DNA from: GCA-2705995 sp048267965
Lineage (GTDB): Bacteria > Bacteroidota > Bacteroidia > Flavobacteriales_G > Salibacteraceae
Reading direction: 5' to 3'
Assembly (NCBI GenBank): GCA_048267965.1
Contig: JBLWWK010000006.1
Location: 81,362 to 145,361 of the forward strand
Length of the DNA: 64,000 nt
Each line of letters starts with the position of its first letter. Position 1 is the stretch's first letter. The notes beneath the pieces are model-generated. The model worked only from the letters and a program-made list of their open reading frames with translations. It ran no database searches and was not told where the DNA came from. The position numbers and the translations under genes were made by a program. Below, piece after piece: positions 55,149 to 63,329 of this stretch.

Positions 55149-55364
55149 TTATTCTTCGTTTTCTACAATGGTAATTTCGGCTCCTTCGAAAAACACTTTA
55201 TCCCCTACCCTTAATTTTCTGCGTTTGCGCGACTCTATTTCGCCATTTACCTGCACCAATCCTTCGTCTACCACCATTTTAGCCTCGCCTCCAGACATTA
55301 CTAAATTGGCCATTTTCAACACCTTTATTAGCTCGATGTATTCTCCTTGCATTTGAATTTCCAT
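55149..55364 (-). CDS. S4-domain RNA-binding protein (YbcJ-like)
   Basis: 71 residues from ATG 55364 (MEIQMQGEYIELIKVLK); an upstream ATG at 55388 adds eight poorly conserved residues. The S4 fold is clear: LIKVLKMANLV, GGEAKMVVDEGLVQVNG, then RKRRKLRVGD. It is probably ribosome or RNA associated. It diverges from the DUF2797 gene with about 43 bases between the starts chosen here. Confidence 0.88.
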   Translation of the reverse strand: MEIQMQGEYIELIKVLKMANLVMSGGEAKMVVDEGLVQVNGEIESRKRRKLRVGDKVFFEGAEITIVENEE

Positions 55365-55407
55365 GTCAAAACCTTTCTTTTGGAGCACAAAAAAACGAAA
55401 TCAACAG

Positions 55408-56208
55408 ATGGAAAGCGCAGGGAACTTAAAAAAGATGAAGGTAGAACATAAAAATCCGATCGAATACCAATTACAATTGGGCGATAACTGGATAGATATG
55501 AATGCTTTAATTGGGAAATCGGTACACCTTCATTTTACAGGTCAAATCAACTGTGTGAATTGTGGTAGGAACACGAAAAAGGCTTTCGGTCAAGGTTTCT
55601 GTTACCCTTGCTTTAGAGACTCTCCGATGAATTCAGAATGCATTATTCGCCCCGAACTGTGCGAAGCGCATCTCGGAAAAGGAAGAGATCCTGAATGGGA
55701 AGAAGCACACCACAATCAACCGCACATTGTGTACTTAGCGTTAACCAGTGGCGTAAAGGTAGGCGTTACGCGAAACACTCAGGTTCCTACCCGATGGATA
55801 GACCAAGGAGCTTGGAAAGCGATTCAACTGGCAGAAACCAAAAACCGGCACGAGGCGGGATTAATCGAGGTGGCTTTGAAAGATTACATCAGCGATAAAA
55901 CCCCGTGGCAACGAATGCTGAAAGGTGAGCAAAACGAAGAGGAAGATTTACTTGAACGCAAAGAAGAATTAGGCGAATACATCCCAGAACCGCTACAAGA
56001 TTTTTACAGTGAAAACGATGAAATTTATACGTTTAACTATCCGGTAGAGAAATACCCCGAAAAGGTGAAAAGCCTCAATTTTGACAAAACCCCTACCATT
56101 GAAAAAACGTTAATGGGTATCCGTGGGCAGTATTTGTTGTTTGATGATCACCACGTAATCAACCTGAGAAAGTTTAGCGGTTATTTTATTGAGCTTTCTT
56201 CATCTTAA
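55408..56208 (+). CDS. DUF2797 protein with Cys-rich motif
   Basis: About 266 residues from ATG 55408; a start at 55363 would overlap the divergent S4 gene. A zinc-binding-like set CVNCGRNTKK and CYPCF (about 48-66) with a later Cys pair precedes a GIY-YIG-like strand order (HIVYLALTSGVKVGVT, then TRWIDQGAW and AGLIE). Family function is not established; nucleic-acid binding is plausible. The iterated word at 55564 encodes Gly-Arg-Asn-Thr inside the Cys motif, and another at 55782 encodes Val-Pro-Thr. Confidence 0.85.
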   Translation: MESAGNLKKMKVEHKNPIEYQLQLGDNWIDMNALIGKSVHLHFTGQINCVNCGRNTKKAFGQGFCYPCFRDSPMNSECIIRPELCEAHLGKGRDPEWEEAHHNQPHIVYLALTSGVKVGVTRNTQVPTRWIDQGAWKAIQLAETKNRHEAGLIEVALKDYISDKTPWQRMLKGEQNEEEDLLERKEELGEYIPEPLQDFYSENDEIYTFNYPVEKYPEKVKSLNFDKTPTIEKTLMGIRGQYLLFDDHHVINLRKFSGYFIELSSS

Positions 56209-56363
56209 TGATTGATTTAAAAGAAATTCCACCTCAAAATCATGTAAATTTCACGTTCCGTATTCTCTAACGGTAATTAGTAAGGGTTAACCACAATGAT
56301 ACTGCATTCTGATAATAGCCATGAGAACTTAAGTGAGTCTTTAGAGAAAGAAAAACTCGATTT

Positions 56364-58022
56364 ATGAATAAAAAACAGTTTGTAATATTCCTACTCATTT
56401 TAGTACTCACACCAAAGCTAAGCGCTTCTCAAAGCATTGATTCAACAATAGATAGCCTATACCAAGTAAAAGACAATCAACCCGGATTTTCAATCGCTGT
56501 ATTTAAAGCCGATAAAATTGTACTTGAAAAACAGTATGGAATTGCAAATCTTGATTACAACATTCCAATAACTAGTGAAACTGTATTCGATATCGGTTCC
56601 ATTGCAAAACAATTTACGGCAGCCGCAATACTTTTATTAGAGAATGAAGGAAAATTATCCATTAAAGAGCCTGCTTATAAATACATCGACAACCTTCCTC
56701 GGTATAAAAAGGGAGACCCAACAATAGAACAATTGTTAAACCAAACTAGCGGTATCCCCGAAGTGGACCCCTATTTTTATTTAGCAGATTTATCTTTTAA
56801 TGACTTTCTTACTCAATCAAGAGTTAGCAATATCATTCTAAATTTAAAAGAACTCAACTTTAAACCAGGGGAATATTTTGAGTACACAAACGCGAACTAC
56901 ATCTTACTGGCCAACATTATTGAAAAAGTATCAGAAAAATCTTTTTCAGATTTCTTGCAAGACCAGATTTTTTCCCCCTTAAAAATGGAACATTCGATCA
57001 AGAAAAATAGAACGTATGATGTAATAAAAAATAGAGCCATTGGATACATGAAAGATGGGAAAGCTATTTATAAAATGGATTTACCTGCCACGATTTACCA
57101 TGGAGATGGCCAAATTTTGACAACACCGAGGGATCTGTTTAAATGGCATAAAGGTATTCGAAATGCAACCATTGGTTCTCCCGAAATGTGGAAAAAAATG
57201 CACCGCAAAGCAAAACTAAATGACGGAACCTCAATTGACTATGGATTAGGCGTTGAGTTTGAAACGCACAATGGTTATTCCGCTATGGGATTTGATGGTA
57301 TGATTCTGGGTGGATTCGTTTCTAAATATTTATACTTTCCAGAGTTAGACATCGCCTTTTTTTCTACTCAAAACACATTTGAAGAAGACTTCGAAGACCG
57401 ATTTTTTCAACTTGTGGATGTATACATTCCAAGTGAGAAACAAGTAGACACTGCTCATCTGCAAGAGAGTGCAAGTATAGAACTGCCTTATGATGCTCTA
57501 AAAAAATATGAGGGGAATTACCTCTTTTTGGGGAATGAATATGAAAATATAAAAACGGGAATCATTCAACTTAAAGAAAAACACTTAGTATTAACGACAA
57601 GCGATGGTGAAGAAATAGGAAAATTAAAACCCATAGGTAATCATACGTTTTTGATGAACGGGATCATCATGGAGTTTGACATTCAAGCCCATACCAAGCA
57701 ATATCGTTTTTATGCAAACAAAAATGAAAAACCTTGGCTATTCAAAGAACTTGAACCGTATAAGCATACAGAATCAGAATTTAAGGAAATTGAAGGCATC
57801 TACTTAAACAAGGGTTTGCAAGTAGCCAAAGAGGTTAAATTTGTAGCCGGTAAACTGCTCTTTAATTACGGAAAAGGAGCGAATAGCGTTCAAATTGAAG
57901 CATTATCTAAAAACCTATTTAGTATTCCCAACTACCCCATTCAATTCATACGAAATAAAAGCGGAAAGATTTCTTCGATGAAAATTATGGGATTAGAATT
58001 TGAAAAAATAGAATTACACTAA
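56364..58022 (+). CDS. Exported serine hydrolase (beta-lactamase-related, PBP4*-like)
   Basis: 552 residues with a signal peptide cut near LSAS-Q (about 23). SxxK motif S79-I-A-K82, Tyr motif YTNANY (about 174) and GFDGMILG as the third motif. The last about 150 residues form a beta-rich domain with YEGNY (DUF3471-like). Substrate unknown. It opens the second accessory block, which contains no GTAGGAAC copies. A 129-base gap separates it from the AraC gene. Confidence 0.88.
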   Translation: MNKKQFVIFLLILVLTPKLSASQSIDSTIDSLYQVKDNQPGFSIAVFKADKIVLEKQYGIANLDYNIPITSETVFDIGSIAKQFTAAAILLLENEGKLSIKEPAYKYIDNLPRYKKGDPTIEQLLNQTSGIPEVDPYFYLADLSFNDFLTQSRVSNIILNLKELNFKPGEYFEYTNANYILLANIIEKVSEKSFSDFLQDQIFSPLKMEHSIKKNRTYDVIKNRAIGYMKDGKAIYKMDLPATIYHGDGQILTTPRDLFKWHKGIRNATIGSPEMWKKMHRKAKLNDGTSIDYGLGVEFETHNGYSAMGFDGMILGGFVSKYLYFPELDIAFFSTQNTFEEDFEDRFFQLVDVYIPSEKQVDTAHLQESASIELPYDALKKYEGNYLFLGNEYENIKTGIIQLKEKHLVLTTSDGEEIGKLKPIGNHTFLMNGIIMEFDIQAHTKQYRFYANKNEKPWLFKELEPYKHTESEFKEIEGIYLNKGLQVAKEVKFVAGKLLFNYGKGANSVQIEALSKNLFSIPNYPIQFIRNKSGKISSMKIMGLEFEKIELH

Positions 58023-58150
58023 CTAATCATGTGCATAAGAAATATGCGGTTTAAGTGATAAAAAAAAGGTCTGTATTTAGCCGAAAAATTAGTGACTTGA
58101 AATCTCACACTTCATATAGTTCGCACCAATATGCAATCCCCTACCTATAA

Positions 58151-58966
58151 ATGGATTACCAAACCTACGCACCACATATTGACTTAAAATCACTTGTTAG
58201 TTGCTATTGGACCCTAGAAGTGCCCAAACAGAAGGAACCGCAAAAACAGCGCATTGTACCGGATGGCTGTATTGAGATGGCTTTTATTCTAGGTGACGAC
58301 ATTAAACGGTTCACTTCTGAAGATGAATACATACTTCAACCTCGTGCAATGGTGCTTGGTCAAACAATTGAGCCTTTTTACATTCAACCAACAGGATATG
58401 TCAAAACATTTGCTGTCCGATTTTTTCCTTATGGTTTTGCCAATTTCGTCTCTGAACCCATCAGCAGTTTAGCCAACAAGGAAACGCCTATTCACCAACT
58501 TTTCGGAGCCGAATCTACGGTTGATTTAGAGCAAAAAATAATCAAAGCGGAGCATACTCAACAACGCATCAATTTGATCGAAAAATTTCTTTTGGATAGG
58601 TTCAGTGACGAAAAAACAATTAATAAGATTGTAAAAAACACCCTAGATTCTCTATTGGCCACAAACGGCAGCGCTTCAATAAACTCCATTCTCAAAGAAA
58701 ACTTGTCAAAACAACGACAGCTCGAAAGAAACTTCAAAAAGCAAATTGGGCTAACACCTAAACAATTGGGAAAGGTGATTCGATTACAAGCCGCTTTAAA
58801 AATGTTGCTTGACGAAAATCCCGAAAGTCTTACAAATGTTGCCTATAAAAGTGATTATTTCGACCAAGCTCATTTCATAAAAGACTTCAAGAAATACACC
58901 GGAATCAATCCCAAAGAGTTTAAAAATCACGAAAACTTAGCTCTTTCCGCCCTATTCTACCAATAG
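58151..58966 (+). CDS. AraC-family transcription regulator (DUF6597-type N-domain)
   Basis: 271 residues. An N-terminal ligand-like domain (HIDLKSLVSCYWTLE, VPDGCIEMAF, with FFPYGFANF) matches the DUF6597 type, and the C-terminal helix-turn-helix pair (about 180-262) includes GLTPKQLGKVIRLQAAL and DYFDQAHFIKDFKKYTG. Probably acts on nearby genes such as the VOC lipoprotein or the serine hydrolase. Ligand unknown. Confidence 0.9.
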   Translation: MDYQTYAPHIDLKSLVSCYWTLEVPKQKEPQKQRIVPDGCIEMAFILGDDIKRFTSEDEYILQPRAMVLGQTIEPFYIQPTGYVKTFAVRFFPYGFANFVSEPISSLANKETPIHQLFGAESTVDLEQKIIKAEHTQQRINLIEKFLLDRFSDEKTINKIVKNTLDSLLATNGSASINSILKENLSKQRQLERNFKKQIGLTPKQLGKVIRLQAALKMLLDENPESLTNVAYKSDYFDQAHFIKDFKKYTGINPKEFKNHENLALSALFYQ

Positions 58967-59011
58967 TTTTAGGGTGTCGTCTTTTTACAATTTCTAACGA
59001 TAATCCGCTGG

Positions 59012-59019
59012 TACTTTTG
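59012..59019 (+). promoter_or_regulatory. Bacteroidota-type -7 box (TACTTTTG)
   Basis: Perfect TAnnTTTG, 23 bases before ATG 59042. No convincing -33 box. Confidence 0.4.
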
Positions 59020-59041
59020 TTCCGTTAACAAAAATCGGAAA

Positions 59042-59536
59042 ATGAAAGGCACCTTTTTTATCACAATTATTGCTTTGACCTTGAGCATGGCTACTTGTGA
59101 AACAAAGAACACTTCTACTTCAGGAGAAAATCGAACGAAAGAAACTACAATTAAAAAAGACAAGATTATGAACAGTTATGTATCAATTATTGAGATTCCA
59201 GCAAAAGACATTTCCAGAGCTATTCACTTTTACAAAGAAATTCTAGGAGTTGAAATTGAAAAATTAGAATTTCAAGAAATGGAAATGGGTTTATTCCCTT
59301 ACCAAGACCAAATGGTGACTGGAGTTATTATGAAAGGAGAAGGTTACGAACCTTCTGCTAAAGGAGTTACGGTTTATCTGAATGGTGGAGATAACTTGCA
59401 AACTATTCTCGATAAAGTGGAAGAGAACAGCGGAAAAATTATAATTCCGAAAACACCTCACGCAGACGAAAGCGGATTTTTCGCCATTTTTCTCGACTCA
59501 GAAGGCAATAAAATAGGACTTCATTCGCCAAATTAG
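59042..59536 (+). CDS. Glyoxalase/VOC-family lipoprotein
   Basis: 164 residues. A lipoprotein-type start with a possible lipobox MATC (C19) and a Ser/Thr/Lys linker precedes a VOC domain (about 45-162): SYVSIIEIPAKDISRAIHF, then YKEILGVE and FAIFLDSEGNKIGLHSP. VOC proteins are usually cytosolic, so the export signal is odd; a cytosolic product from the ATG at 59168 (MNSYVSIIEIPAKD) is possible. Metal ligands are not certain. Followed by a strong terminator. Confidence 0.82.
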   Translation: MKGTFFITIIALTLSMATCETKNTSTSGENRTKETTIKKDKIMNSYVSIIEIPAKDISRAIHFYKEILGVEIEKLEFQEMEMGLFPYQDQMVTGVIMKGEGYEPSAKGVTVYLNGGDNLQTILDKVEENSGKIIIPKTPHADESGFFAIFLDSEGNKIGLHSPN

Positions 59537-59573
59537 TAGCAATAGCGCAAATGCACCATAAAGCATAAAAGTG

Positions 59574-59604
59574 AAAACGGTTCGGTATCGGTTCGAACCG
59601 TTTT
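59574..59604 (+). terminator. Rho-independent terminator
   Basis: Stem AAAACGGTTCG (59574-59584) pairs with CGAACCGTTTT (59594-59604), followed by a T-run to 59607; 37 bases after the VOC stop. Confidence 0.85.
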
Positions 59605-59720
59605 TTTGAGTTTAAATCAGAACCCCACTAACCGGTAAGTAGTCGTTTTTTCTACTTCTCTACTCTATAGAGTTGACATTCCTTTTCTGGAAGCGGCAAA
59701 ATAATTGTGGTCGAATTAAA

Positions 59721-60167
59721 ATGATTCTACAACTGAAATACATTACTTTTTTCTTACTGCTCCAGGTCAACTTGTTGCAAGCACAATCTCTAATTGAAAA
59801 CACTAAGGATTCTACAAAAATCGAAGACCTACAAATAAAAACCGACAAAGAAGTTTATTCATTCGGTGACAGTATTTCTTTGAAAGTTTACGATAAAAAT
59901 TCAAACGTTACAGATATTCTTGTTTATTCAACTGGCGATTGCTCGTCATTACAACCTCTTTGGAGATTAGAATCCTTTGAATCTAACCTACCTGATTTTT
60001 TAATGGATCAAATGGATTGTGGAGAGCCATTCGTCAGGCTTCGTGCATTTAAGACATCCCTCCCTCAGATAACAGGCAAATTTAGATTCATTTTTCGGGT
60101 CTATGAAAGTGGATATGGATTAAAAAACCAACTGTATATTACGTCAAATTGGTTTAAGGTAAAATAA
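59721..60167 (+). CDS. Small exported beta-sandwich-like protein
   Basis: 148 residues from ATG 59721 with a signal peptide cut near LLQAQ (about 21). The body (IKTDKEVYSFGDSISLKVYD, then FRFIFRVYESGYG) looks like an Ig-like or BsuPI-type beta-sandwich. Two cysteines (DCSS and DCGE) could form a disulfide. Function unknown. The first 16 codons of the open frame upstream do not look like signal sequence, so the later ATG is preferred. Confidence 0.72.
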   Translation: MILQLKYITFFLLLQVNLLQAQSLIENTKDSTKIEDLQIKTDKEVYSFGDSISLKVYDKNSNVTDILVYSTGDCSSLQPLWRLESFESNLPDFLMDQMDCGEPFVRLRAFKTSLPQITGKFRFIFRVYESGYGLKNQLYITSNWFKVK

Positions 60168-60364
60168 CTATCACCAACAATACATATTTGTTATAGTTCA
60201 CCCTTACCCTCACAGAATCATAACATTAAGCAAATTTTTGATTGACGGTTTTTAACTACATTTACGGGAACAATCCTAAACACGAATTATAAACCACTTA
60301 CCAAATTCATCTTTCAATTTCACTTGTAATTTATTCACATCATCATAAACCTAAACTATCTTAA
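60168..60364. other. Intergenic segment with possible promoter
   Basis: About 200 A+T-rich bases. TTTTTG (60235-60240) and TACATTTA (60257-60264), 16 bases apart, could be a promoter for the following two genes, but the spacing and last base depart from the consensus. Confidence 0.3.
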
Positions 60365-61144
60365 ATGGAAAATTTCAATGCTCAAACTGACCCAGTTCAG
60401 CCATTAAATTCAAGAAGTAGCGCCAATTTGAAAAAACGGAGCAACATAAAATTCTTAGTTATTACTGTTATGGTGTTAATATTCACTTCTTGTGCTACGA
60501 TACCAAAGGAAACAGTTGAACTGTCTAAGGTAATTGGGAATGACTTGAAAATACTACACAATTCGCATAAATCAATTGTAGAACTTTACTACAAAGAAAT
60601 AATAGATAACGTCAACACTTTTGTAGATGATGTATACTCTCCTTATATAATCCATTATGTTCTTAAAATTGAACTAGAGAAATTTGAGAACGGTGAAGAG
60701 TCTATTTACGGAATAATAAGAGCTGCTGGAGAAAAAGAGGGTAAGGAATATACAGCAGCAGCCTTAGATGTTATGAATGAGTTTCTACAAGACGCTAATC
60801 ACCAGGTCGAACTAAAAAGAAAAGAGTTAATTCAACCCATTGTTTTAGAAAGAGATTCGTTACTAATGGCTATCGATAAATCGTATCAAAATACCATACA
60901 TGCAAATTCTACTTTAACCGGACATCTTGAATCTATTCAAAAAGTTAAAAAAAGTCAGCAAGAAGCGCTTAAAGTTCTAGGGTTAGAAGGTAAAGATGAT
61001 GATTTAAATGGTGTTTTACTGAAGGCTTCAGAGCTTACCAAAGAAGCAGTGACAAAAGGAAAAGAAATTGATGTTAAAAGCGATGAAGCTTACGATCAGA
61101 TTAAAGAGATTATTTCACAAATTCAAAAATTAACCAATAACTAA
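60365..61144 (+). CDS. Membrane-anchored or lipoprotein helical protein, function unknown
   Basis: 259 residues. After a 27-residue basic N-terminal tail comes a hydrophobic segment (about 29-42) ending FTSC (C43), a lipobox-like or single-anchor signal. The rest is almost all helix with charged heptads (KRKELIQPIVLERDSLLMAI, then KSQQEALKVLG and IKEIISQIQKL), suggesting a periplasmic coiled coil. The next small gene starts 3 bases after its stop, so they form a pair. Confidence 0.75.
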   Translation: MENFNAQTDPVQPLNSRSSANLKKRSNIKFLVITVMVLIFTSCATIPKETVELSKVIGNDLKILHNSHKSIVELYYKEIIDNVNTFVDDVYSPYIIHYVLKIELEKFENGEESIYGIIRAAGEKEGKEYTAAALDVMNEFLQDANHQVELKRKELIQPIVLERDSLLMAIDKSYQNTIHANSTLTGHLESIQKVKKSQQEALKVLGLEGKDDDLNGVLLKASELTKEAVTKGKEIDVKSDEAYDQIKEIISQIQKLTNN

Positions 61145-61147
61145 ACT

Positions 61148-61426
61148 ATGGGCAGATTTTCAAATCTTTTCGCTGAAGCTGATAAAGCTTTTAACGGTGA
61201 ATACAGTAAAGAACTCGATGAACTAACTGGTTTGTCTAAAGATGAAATTGACAGCGTAACACCAGGTACAGAAGACTTAAGAGTCTATTCCGTTTTGATT
61301 AAAGTTATAGAACAAGCATCACGTGAGAACAAGTCGAAAGCTGAATTAGTTGACGATATAAAAGAACTAGGGGATATTGCAGTAAAAATTGCAAAGAAAA
61401 TACCCCAGTTCGCTGCATTGCTTTAA
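61148..61426 (+). CDS. Small helical protein co-encoded with the preceding gene
   Basis: 92 residues, no signal, no Cys. Helical and acidic in the middle (GLSKDEIDSVTPGTEDLRVY, then LVDDIKELGDIAVKIAKKIP). Not recognised. Its 3-base spacing from the coiled-coil gene and shared terminator mean a joint function, perhaps a cytosolic partner of the anchored protein. Confidence 0.75.
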   Translation: MGRFSNLFAEADKAFNGEYSKELDELTGLSKDEIDSVTPGTEDLRVYSVLIKVIEQASRENKSKAELVDDIKELGDIAVKIAKKIPQFAALL

Positions 61427-61446
61427 CTAACCTAAAGATACAACAC

Positions 61447-61476
61447 CTCCCGATTTGCGCTAGCGCAAATCGGGAG
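61447..61476 (+). terminator. Strong Rho-independent terminator (30-base perfect palindrome)
   Basis: CTCCCGATTTGCGCT is followed directly by its exact complement and then TCTTTTTTTT. It closes the two-gene unit and also faces the convergent DUF493 gene, whose end is 8 bases away. Confidence 0.92.
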
Positions 61477-61484
61477 TCTTTTTT

Positions 61485-61766
61485 TTACAACTGAATAATT
61501 CCTTCTATTTTCTCGGCTTTTCTGTAGCGCTCGATAATGCTGGCAGCCGAAAGCATCATTTCTTTGGCCGATACCGATAAATATTTGCCTGTTCTAGACT
61601 CACGTGTAGTCACCTGCGCTTCTGCCCCAAATAACGCCTGCGTTTGTGCTAAACGTTGATTATCGTTCGGAATGATGAATTTGAATAAATACACAGAAGG
61701 AAATTGCGTTTCTTCGTTCAATTTCTTCTCTAAATCTGCGTAAAAATCGTCTCGTGATCTATCCAT
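61485..61766 (-). CDS. DUF493 (YbeD-like) protein
   Basis: 93 residues, cytosolic. FPSVYLFKFIIPND (about 22-35) and the small ACT-like beta-alpha order match the DUF493/YbeD family, in which an allosteric role is suspected but not shown. Core gene marking the end of the second accessory block. Confidence 0.85.
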   Translation of the reverse strand: MDRSRDDFYADLEKKLNEETQFPSVYLFKFIIPNDNQRLAQTQALFGAEAQVTTRESRTGKYLSVSAKEMMLSAASIIERYRKAEKIEGIIQL

Positions 61767-61952
61767 GGGGCAAAGATACTACGCTTTTACTAAATACATG
61801 TATCAACACAGATCAGCATTCTTAAACGGTTCCTACCCGAAAAAAGGTTAACTAGTTTTATAAATTATAATCCAAAGTAACGCTTTTCATTCATTTTATC
61901 TTTTTCGCAACAAAAAACACCTTAACCTTCTAAATCACTTCTCTTTACGTCT

Positions 61953-61987
61953 TTTCTGTAGGAACACAAATCGCGTTCCTACAGAAA
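61953..61987. promoter_or_regulatory. Inverted pair of the iterated word forming a 13-bp stem
   Basis: TTTCTGTAGGAAC (61953-61965) and GTTCCTACAGAAA (61975-61987) are perfect complements with a 9-base loop. They sit in the 363-base gap between DUF493 and the recombinase, with a third copy at 61828. The stem could end transcription, bind a protein or be a paired uptake signal. The rest of 61767-62129 shows no gene. Confidence 0.6.
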
Positions 61988-62129
61988 TTTAATATCAATT
62001 TCACATACCCACATCCTATTTTTTCTTTAAATTTAACGTCCATTTATTTCACTACCGAGTCACCCTATCACCTACTTTGCATGGGACTGACCATGGCGAA
62101 GCCCTGCTGAGCTTGGTAGATTTAGACTT

Positions 62130-63281
62130 ATGCGAAAATTTATCTACAAACGCGATCCTGTAAAACTGGAAATTAAAAAGCACCGAGGTGTTTGGTATTT
62201 GTTTATTAAATACGGATACTCCAAACGTATTAATTCGGTGATTCAGACCATGAAATGTACGTGGAGTAAAACCCACAAAGCGTGGTACATAGATAGCGAT
62301 GATAAAACCATAAACATGGTGGTGCAACGTTTAAAACCCCATGCTATAATTGACGATAGAGCTCTAAAATCTTCTCGCGTTAATGTATTGCTGAAACGCC
62401 AACGTGATTTGCCGCTAAAACACCTAAACAGGTCTACCGCTCTTGAGGTAGAGAAGTTTCATAATTACATGGTGGCCAAAGATTACAGTAGGAACACGAT
62501 TAACGCTTATATAAACCTAATAGAAGTCTATTTAAGTTACTTCGCTGATCAGAATTTTCAAGAATTAACAAACGATGATGTAATGCTTTTTATGCGTGAA
62601 TATGTTCATGAACGAAACTATTCTACCACGTATAAACGACAAATGATGAGCGCCATCAAGTTGTTTTACCGAAACCGACTCAGTACTGATTTAGAGCTAG
62701 ATAAACTTCCTAAAATACAAGCGAGCCATAGTTTACCGAAAGTTCTCAGCAAGAAAGAGATAGAAAAAACCCTGCAAGCGGCTTCTAACTTAAAACACAA
62801 AACCATTTTGAGTTTAATGTACAGTGCCGGCCTTCGACTTAATGAGGTTTTGCAACTTAAACCCGAAGATATAGACGGACAACGAAATATGATTTGGGTA
62901 AGAAATGGCAAGGGAAAGAAAGACCGTAGAATTAAGCTTTCTTCCAAAATGTTAGAAATGCTGAGAAAATACTACAAGGTATACCGCCCTGTTGAATTTT
63001 TATTTGAAGGACCCGCTGGTCAGCGCTATAGCTCGAGCAGTGTTGCCAAAATTTTAAAAAAATACGCAGCTAAGGCAAATATAAAACGAACGGTAACTTG
63101 CCACATGTTGCGCCATAGTTATGCTACTCATCTTTTAGAAAGCGGAGTTGATTTAAGGTACATTCAAGAATTGCTTGGCCATAAGAGCTCTAAAACTACA
63201 GAGATTTACACCTATGTTAGTAGCGAATCGATCGAGAAAATTGATAGCCCCATAGATGATCTTGATGTGTTTGATTTTTGA
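62130..63281 (+). CDS. Tyrosine recombinase/integrase
   Basis: 383 residues. An extra N-terminal about 75-residue domain (WYLFIKYGYSKRI, then WSKTHKAWYID) precedes the SAM-like core-binding domain (about 105-185) and the catalytic domain with R236 (GLRLNEVL), K261/K263, H325-x-x-R328 (HMLRHSYATHLL), H351 (LLGHKSS) and the nucleophile Y360. The C-terminus EKIDSPIDDLD recalls XerD and integron-integrase ends. It is directly followed by composite repeat E. Possible roles are a cassette or integrative-element integrase; no phage genes are near. An iterated-word copy (62488) encodes Ser-Arg-Asn-Thr. Confidence 0.92.
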   Translation: MRKFIYKRDPVKLEIKKHRGVWYLFIKYGYSKRINSVIQTMKCTWSKTHKAWYIDSDDKTINMVVQRLKPHAIIDDRALKSSRVNVLLKRQRDLPLKHLNRSTALEVEKFHNYMVAKDYSRNTINAYINLIEVYLSYFADQNFQELTNDDVMLFMREYVHERNYSTTYKRQMMSAIKLFYRNRLSTDLELDKLPKIQASHSLPKVLSKKEIEKTLQAASNLKHKTILSLMYSAGLRLNEVLQLKPEDIDGQRNMIWVRNGKGKKDRRIKLSSKMLEMLRKYYKVYRPVEFLFEGPAGQRYSSSSVAKILKKYAAKANIKRTVTCHMLRHSYATHLLESGVDLRYIQELLGHKSSKTTEIYTYVSSESIEKIDSPIDDLDVFDF

Positions 63282-63329
63282 TTTTTCTTTCTGTTATTGT
63301 TTTTAGTGATTTTGAGATAGATTCTTTGA

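Noticed and set aside
56364..58022. Serine hydrolase as a resistance beta-lactamase
   Set aside because: The motifs fit the broad class C fold, but the C-terminal beta domain and lack of a lactamase-specific signature make esterase or peptidase activity as likely.
62130..63281. Classical integron integrase IntI
   Set aside because: No IntI-specific added helix before the second catalytic patch is evident, and no attI or attC site is adjacent.
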